From NCBI GenBank assembly GCA_965221175.1, contig OZ244867.1:2790001-2854000 (forward strand): 64,000 nucleotides of DNA, written 5' to 3'. The position numbers and the translations under genes are program-made. Positions within the stretch are counted from its first letter, which is position 1, and each line of letters opens with the position of its first letter. Source of the stretch: JAJDZL01 sp965221175. GTDB lineage: Bacteria > Pseudomonadota > Gammaproteobacteria > Arenicellales > JAJDZL01. This document shows, piece by piece, positions 60,075 through 64,000 of the stretch. A model generated the notes under the pieces. That model saw nothing but the letters and a program-made list of their open reading frames with translations, ran no database searches and was not told the origin of the DNA.

Positions 60075-61917
60075 TTTCTCGCCTCCCAAGATAGATATCA
60101 AGAATACGATCGTCCTTTTGCAACTCTTCTATCTCGGCCTGTGCAAATACGGCTCCTTGATGAAGTACAGTGACTTCTGCGTCCAAAGTTCGCACGAAAT
60201 CCATGTCGTGCTCAACGACAACAACCGATGCCTTCTTGGCAAGTGTACGAACCAGTTTTGAAAGCTGTCGTCTCTCTTCATTAGTCATGCCAGCCGCCGG
60301 CTCGTCCAGAAGAATCACCTCTGGAGACAGGCACAAAACCATACCGATATCCAGCCATTGCTGCTCGCCATGAGAGAGAGTAGACGCGGGTCGCGTAGCG
60401 AGGTCAGACATATCCAGCATCTCCAGCATGCTGTCAGAGGCTGCATCTGCTTTGTCTTTATCTCGGTCCCGGCTGTAGGCGGCAATCCAGAGGTTCTGTC
60501 GGACGGTGAGTTCGTCGAACACCTGCGCCTTTTGCATTTTGATCCCGAGCCCTAACTTTACGCGCTGAAAGGGATTGGCCTTTGTAATTTCTTCTCCACC
60601 TAGCAATACCTGCCCTGCGTCAGGCTTGTAAGCTCCTGTACAGGTCATCAAATAGGAGCTTTTACCTGCTCCATTGGGACCAATGATGCACCGGACTCTG
60701 CCGGGTTCAAAAGTTTGGCTGACATGATCGACTGGAGTTACACCTCCGAACCTTTTCAAAGTATCAACCGTCTGAAGTGTCAGGCCCGAGCTTTCTGTCG
60801 TTTCACCCTGCAACTGATCGAGAAGATCGAAGTTGATTTTTACACCGGAGGTAGAGGATTCACTATCGGTCTTGATTGCAGCATGTTGGAAAATTTTGTT
60901 GAACAGCAGTTGCAAACCACCCACAATTCCTTTTCGCAAAAACAACACCAAAATAATCAGGCTTGCGCCCATAACGAGTGTGGTTTGCCCGCCGATGGCC
61001 CCGCCACCCAACCAAAAGGAAAGTCCACCAACCGTCAGCGCGCCGATAAAAGGCCCAACAAGTGTACCGAGCCCGCCGACAAGCACATAGATCGGTACTA
61101 ATAAAGCTTCCTGAACGCTGAAAAGCGAAGGATTGAGATAATTTGCCCAAGCTCCAAACATCGCACCGGCAATTCCAGCGACTACACCGGAAAACATGAA
61201 GAGAATGAGTTGAAATCGACGGATGTCATATCCCAACAGTTCCGCTTTTGCAGAATCGAGGCGAATGCAGTCGATGACTAGTCCGAAGGGTGATCGAACG
61301 ATCACCTGCGCAACTAAATATACTGCTGCCGAAACCAAGACAACCGTAAGGAACATAGCGTTTGGACCCAGTGCAGCCGCGCCCTCTCCGAAGCCGAGGA
61401 CAAAGCCCGGAATATTCGACATACCATTGTCGCCACCGACTACTGCGGCGCCGATTTTGGTGGTAAAGGAAAGGGAACCAGTCCAAAGAATCAATGTAAA
61501 CGTATAGGTCAAGATGGTGCTCTGAAGAGACCCCATACGACTGTAGAAGACAAACCATCCGACAAGCGTAGAAGTCGCCAAACCTGCTATTGCTCCGAAT
61601 GGCAATGCCCAGATTATGGTATTTCCTGTCAATGGCGCGAAGTTGATTGCAGCAATGCTGCCAACATAACCGCCAACACCATAAAGCGCAGTTTGGCCTA
61701 GGCTTAGCATTCCTCCGCGTCCCCATACCAAGTCAAGACTGAGACCCACCAGACCGAATATCACCCAAGACGTCCCTACGTAGGCGAGGTATGGGTCAAT
61801 CCAGAAAGAAACCGCCACAAATCCTGCGGTCACGATTAAAACGGGTATCCACCAGACGAAACGAAATTGCCACCCATTCGTTGTGAGAAGAGGAAGAAGC
61901 GCTTTTTCTTTGTTCAT
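60058..61917 (-). CDS. Fused LivM permease-LivG ATPase
   Basis: 619 residues joining two normally separate proteins. Residues 1-330 are a LivM/UrtC permease with about eight to ten helices (LVWGRGGMLSLGQTALYGVG, VLVGGLGTLVGPFIGALTVG). Residues about 385-619 are a LivG/UrtD ATPase: GVTPVDHVSQTFEPGRVRCI, Walker A IGPNGAGKSS, signature STLSHGEQQWLDIGMVLCLS, Walker B VILLDEPAAGMTNEERRQLS and EHDMDFVRTLD. The -LSHGEQQWLDIGM- signature is UrtD-like, which favours a urea or amide substrate. The linker (SESSTSGVKINFDLLDQLQG) is short. Such fusions occur in this family but are less common than separate genes. Confidence 0.92.
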   Translation of the reverse strand: MNKEKALLPLLTTNGWQFRFVWWIPVLIVTAGFVAVSFWIDPYLAYVGTSWVIFGLVGLSLDLVWGRGGMLSLGQTALYGVGGYVGSIAAINFAPLTGNTIIWALPFGAIAGLATSTLVGWFVFYSRMGSLQSTILTYTFTLILWTGSLSFTTKIGAAVVGGDNGMSNIPGFVLGFGEGAAALGPNAMFLTVVLVSAAVYLVAQVIVRSPFGLVIDCIRLDSAKAELLGYDIRRFQLILFMFSGVVAGIAGAMFGAWANYLNPSLFSVQEALLVPIYVLVGGLGTLVGPFIGALTVGGLSFWLGGGAIGGQTTLVMGASLIILVLFLRKGIVGGLQLLFNKIFQHAAIKTDSESSTSGVKINFDLLDQLQGETTESSGLTLQTVDTLKRFGGVTPVDHVSQTFEPGRVRCIIGPNGAGKSSYLMTCTGAYKPDAGQVLLGGEEITKANPFQRVKLGLGIKMQKAQVFDELTVRQNLWIAAYSRDRDKDKADAASDSMLEMLDMSDLATRPASTLSHGEQQWLDIGMVLCLSPEVILLDEPAAGMTNEERRQLSKLVRTLAKKASVVVVEHDMDFVRTLDAEVTVLHQGAVFAQAEIEELQKDDRILDIYLGRRENVRNL

Positions 61918-61932
61918 GGTCGAGTTGCTTCG

Positions 61933-62799
61933 TTAAAGTTTCATTCGCCAGCGCCCGGAAATTCCCAAGGGAAATATTCGCAATATGGCAATCGTCAAAA
62001 AAAAGAAAACGAAATCGCCAACGACACTGGTCCAGAAACTTGCAGTAATATTACCAACCATGCCTAATGTGCCACCTACGACGACCGTACCAGTTAGAGT
62101 CACTGGCCCTGCTGCGATGACTGCCAGGAATGCCTTGACGACGTATGCGAATCCCATGTTTGGTGTTGCCGGGATCGCCGGGAGAAGGATCGCGCCTGCA
62201 AATCCGGCGAGTCCGGAACCAAGCGCAAAAGTTATGGTGTTTATGCGTGAAGATTCGATTCCGATCGCGGACGCTGTTTCACCGTCTTGAATTGCAGCGC
62301 GTGCAGTTATTCCGTACCCGGTTTTGGTTAGCAACCAATAAAGGCCGCCAATTAACAGTACAGCAACTAGGATTAAGAACAGTAAATAAGATGAGATGGA
62401 GTAGTCGCCAATTTGCACATTTGAAATTGGGAGGCCGATGCCGGGAGTTACCGAACCAAATATCAAAACCGCCGATTGATATAGAACGAGACTAAGCCCC
62501 CAAGTCGCGAGCAGTGTATCGAAGATGCGTCCGTAGAGGTGGCGTATGATGAGGCGTTCGACCAAGCCTCCAAAAACTGCGGTTGCCAAGCTGGCCAGAA
62601 TTACGGCGATCGGAAATGGAATTCCAGCCCGTGTGGCGAATAACGCGGCGTAGGCACCGAACATTATGAACTCGCCATGGGCTAGATTGATCACACCCAT
62701 CAGGCCGAACATTACCGCAAGTCCAACCGTTGCGATCAGCAAGATCGAAGCACTCGACAAGGATGACAATAGAACGGTTGCTAAATAGTCGAATTCCAT
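61933..62799 (-). CDS. ABC permease (LivH/UrtB type)
   Basis: About 288 residues with seven to eight membrane helices. LMGVINLAHGEFIMFGAYAA is the classic LivH/UrtB sequence, followed by YGRIFDTLLATWGLSLVLYQ and a FAYVVKAFLAVIAAGPVTL region. The ATG at 62799 is preferred over a TTG at 62820. It is separated from the fused permease gene by 15 bp and from the binding protein by a strong terminator. Confidence 0.9.
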   Translation of the reverse strand: MEFDYLATVLLSSLSSASILLIATVGLAVMFGLMGVINLAHGEFIMFGAYAALFATRAGIPFPIAVILASLATAVFGGLVERLIIRHLYGRIFDTLLATWGLSLVLYQSAVLIFGSVTPGIGLPISNVQIGDYSISSYLLFLILVAVLLIGGLYWLLTKTGYGITARAAIQDGETASAIGIESSRINTITFALGSGLAGFAGAILLPAIPATPNMGFAYVVKAFLAVIAAGPVTLTGTVVVGGTLGMVGNITASFWTSVVGDFVFFFLTIAILRIFPLGISGRWRMKL

Positions 62800-62861
62800 T
62801 GCAAATCTACTTTGGAGCAAATATTGTTATGCTCCAATGAACAAAGCTGCCCGTTACTTCA

Positions 62862-62903
62862 AAAAAATGGCGCGGGCAACCGTTTAAATGGCTCCCGCGC
62901 CCA
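62862..62903 (-). terminator. Rho-independent terminator/attenuator after the binding-protein gene
   Basis: On the minus strand: GGCGCGGGAGCC, a loop ATTTAAAC, then GGTTGCCCGCGCC, followed by a run of seven T. It lies 25 bp past the binding-protein stop and before the permease gene. Partial termination would make the binding protein in excess. An ANTAR protein such as AmiR typically acts on such terminators, but that is inferred. Confidence 0.8.
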
Positions 62904-62926
62904 AGTTATTTCATTGAGAAACGCTT

Positions 62927-64000
62927 TTACCCTTCTGGCGTAAAATGCTCCGCCGTATCTGGATTAGCAATCAAATCGCACTTTTCGTCTTCGAAACTCG
63001 GTGCCACTGCTTCCAATTTCTGAATAACATCGAAACCGTGTTCACGATTTCCGCGTACGATGTAAATATTCTGCTTCAGATGATGCGACCCAGGTTGCAT
63101 CGTAACCATTCCGTTTGGCCCATCGAATGATAACCCACTTTCGAGCGCTTCGATCACTGCATCTGCGTCCGTGGTTCCTGCCTTCTCGACAGCTGTTGCC
63201 CATATATGAACAGCATTCCATACATCTGCGGCTTCGGAAATGATCGGCTCGTCAAGACCATAGGCTGCTTCCCATTTTGCCATGAATGGTTCGTTTCCCG
63301 GTTCATCGATCCACATAAAGTACTCCTGCGAGGCAACAATTCCTTCACCCGCGTCAGGCGAAACTACAACCTGCTGATTTCCCGATCCGTAGTTTGTAGA
63401 TACAATCCCCATTTTGTCCTTCAGGCCAGCAGCAGCAAACTGCTCTAAAAAACCAGTCTGGTTCGCCCCGACTGGCAAGGCAACGACAAAATCCGGCTTG
63501 GCGGCTTGAATCTTTTGGATTGTCGGGGAATAGTCGGTAGCAGTTAGCGGCAGGAAATCTGCTCCGACCACTTCGCCACCGTATTCATTTGCATAGTACG
63601 TGACCCAATGAGCAGAGATTGTACCGAAATTGTAATTAGGTGCCATCACGTAAATTTTTGGGCCATATTCTTTGATTGCCCAATCAACCAGGACACTCAA
63701 TTGCTGAGAAGCCGATGCCCCTGTGATAAAAGTTTGCTTGTCACAAGCGCCCCCCTCATATAGCGCACTATAGAAATAGGGAACATTGGCCTTCCGAACA
63801 ATCGGTCGCATTGCTTCTCGTGACGAACTGGTCAATCCGGCAAAAAGCACATCAATTTGATCTCTTAAAATGAGCGTGTTTGTATACTGAGTGAACTTTG
63901 CTAACTCGGATTGCGCGTCATTCTCTATGACTTGTATTTGCTGGCCTAGCACACCTCCCATTGCATTTATATCGTCCACTGCTAAATGAAGTGCACGACT
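62927..64000 (-). CDS. Amide/urea-type periplasmic binding protein, partial
   Basis: At least 357 residues; the frame is open to the right edge and continues upstream of the DDINAMGG methionine as SRALHLAV, so the N-terminus and signal peptide lie outside. It has DINAMGGVLGQQIQVIENDA, DVLFAGLTSSSREAMRPIVR, YFYSALYEGGACDKQTFITG, YVMAPNYNFGTISAHWVTYY and GPNGMVTMQPGSHHLKQNIY, matching UrtA/AmiC-like receptors. First gene of the leftward amide operon. Confidence 0.9.
   Translation of the reverse strand, partial: SRALHLAVDDINAMGGVLGQQIQVIENDAQSELAKFTQYTNTLILRDQIDVLFAGLTSSSREAMRPIVRKANVPYFYSALYEGGACDKQTFITGASASQQLSVLVDWAIKEYGPKIYVMAPNYNFGTISAHWVTYYANEYGGEVVGADFLPLTATDYSPTIQKIQAAKPDFVVALPVGANQTGFLEQFAAAGLKDKMGIVSTNYGSGNQQVVVSPDAGEGIVASQEYFMWIDEPGNEPFMAKWEAAYGLDEPIISEAADVWNAVHIWATAVEKAGTTDADAVIEALESGLSFDGPNGMVTMQPGSHHLKQNIYIVRGNREHGFDVIQKLEAVAPSFEDEKCDLIANPDTAEHFTPEG

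Noticed and set aside
1..64000. CRISPR array
   Set aside because: No series of short direct repeats with regular 25-40 bp spacers was seen; the dispersed 30-bp repeats are 0.7-4.8 kb apart.
1..64000. Complete tRNA or rRNA gene
   Set aside because: Only 3'-half-like pieces were found; none has a matching 5' acceptor strand and D-arm.

Overview
The window looks like a bacterial chromosome of moderate GC content, most likely a proteobacterium. The amide-sensing AmiC/AmiR pair, Urt/Liv-type permease-ATPase genes, FCD-type GntR regulator and three-component amine dehydrogenase set are all common there. I cannot name a genus. The many toxin-antitoxin (TA) modules and decayed transposases suggest a genome with a large, slowly eroding accessory fraction.

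Region 1 (1-23 kb) is a TA graveyard. AbrB/PIN, VapBC, Phd, HigBA, HicBA and RHH/Doc modules, intact and broken, alternate with single metabolic genes: a triple-RidA protein, glycerol kinase, an outer-membrane barrel, and a 2-keto-4-pentenoate hydratase-like gene present twice in about 1 kb near-identical copies. Between them lie ten tRNA-3'-end-like sequences. Nine are about 30 bp, with a T-loop-like TTCGAAT and a CCCACCA-type end; the tenth is a longer 3' half. Nine face the same way and one is inverted, and several are followed closely by a TA operon on the opposite strand. I read this as a possible tandem array of small cassettes or satellite elements sharing a tRNA-like attachment site.

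Region 2 (20.7-38.8 kb) looks like a defence island. It holds a two-gene wHTH/HEPN module, an overlapping operon of a HEPN-SNF2 helicase and a sacsin-like GHKL ATPase with a degenerate HNH-like tail, a prokaryotic Argonaute that has probably lost its N-terminal domain, an IS110 transposase, a Schlafen AlbA_2 protein, a Fic protein and a DUF4143 ATPase. IS256, IS3 and other transposase remnants are scattered through it.

Region 3 (39-53.9 kb) is catabolic. A GcvT-family protein and a GntR regulator lie left of a 24-bp perfect palindrome. To its right is a 12-gene co-directional run: aminotransferase, SDR, alpha/beta hydrolase, M20 amidohydrolase, aldehyde dehydrogenase, ABC importer with an NMT1-like binding protein, a second NMT1-like protein without signal peptide, and a three-subunit FAD/2Fe-2S dehydrogenase. 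Uptake and stepwise oxidation of a small nitrogenous compound is the likely purpose.

Region 4 (54-64 kb) starts with an Xre antitoxin-like gene, a GIY-YIG protein and a SLOG-like protein. It ends with a leftward amide-utilisation operon: binding protein, terminator, LivH-type permease, fused LivM-LivG, LivF, a small GatC-like protein, amidase, AmiC and AmiR. The binding protein runs off the right edge.
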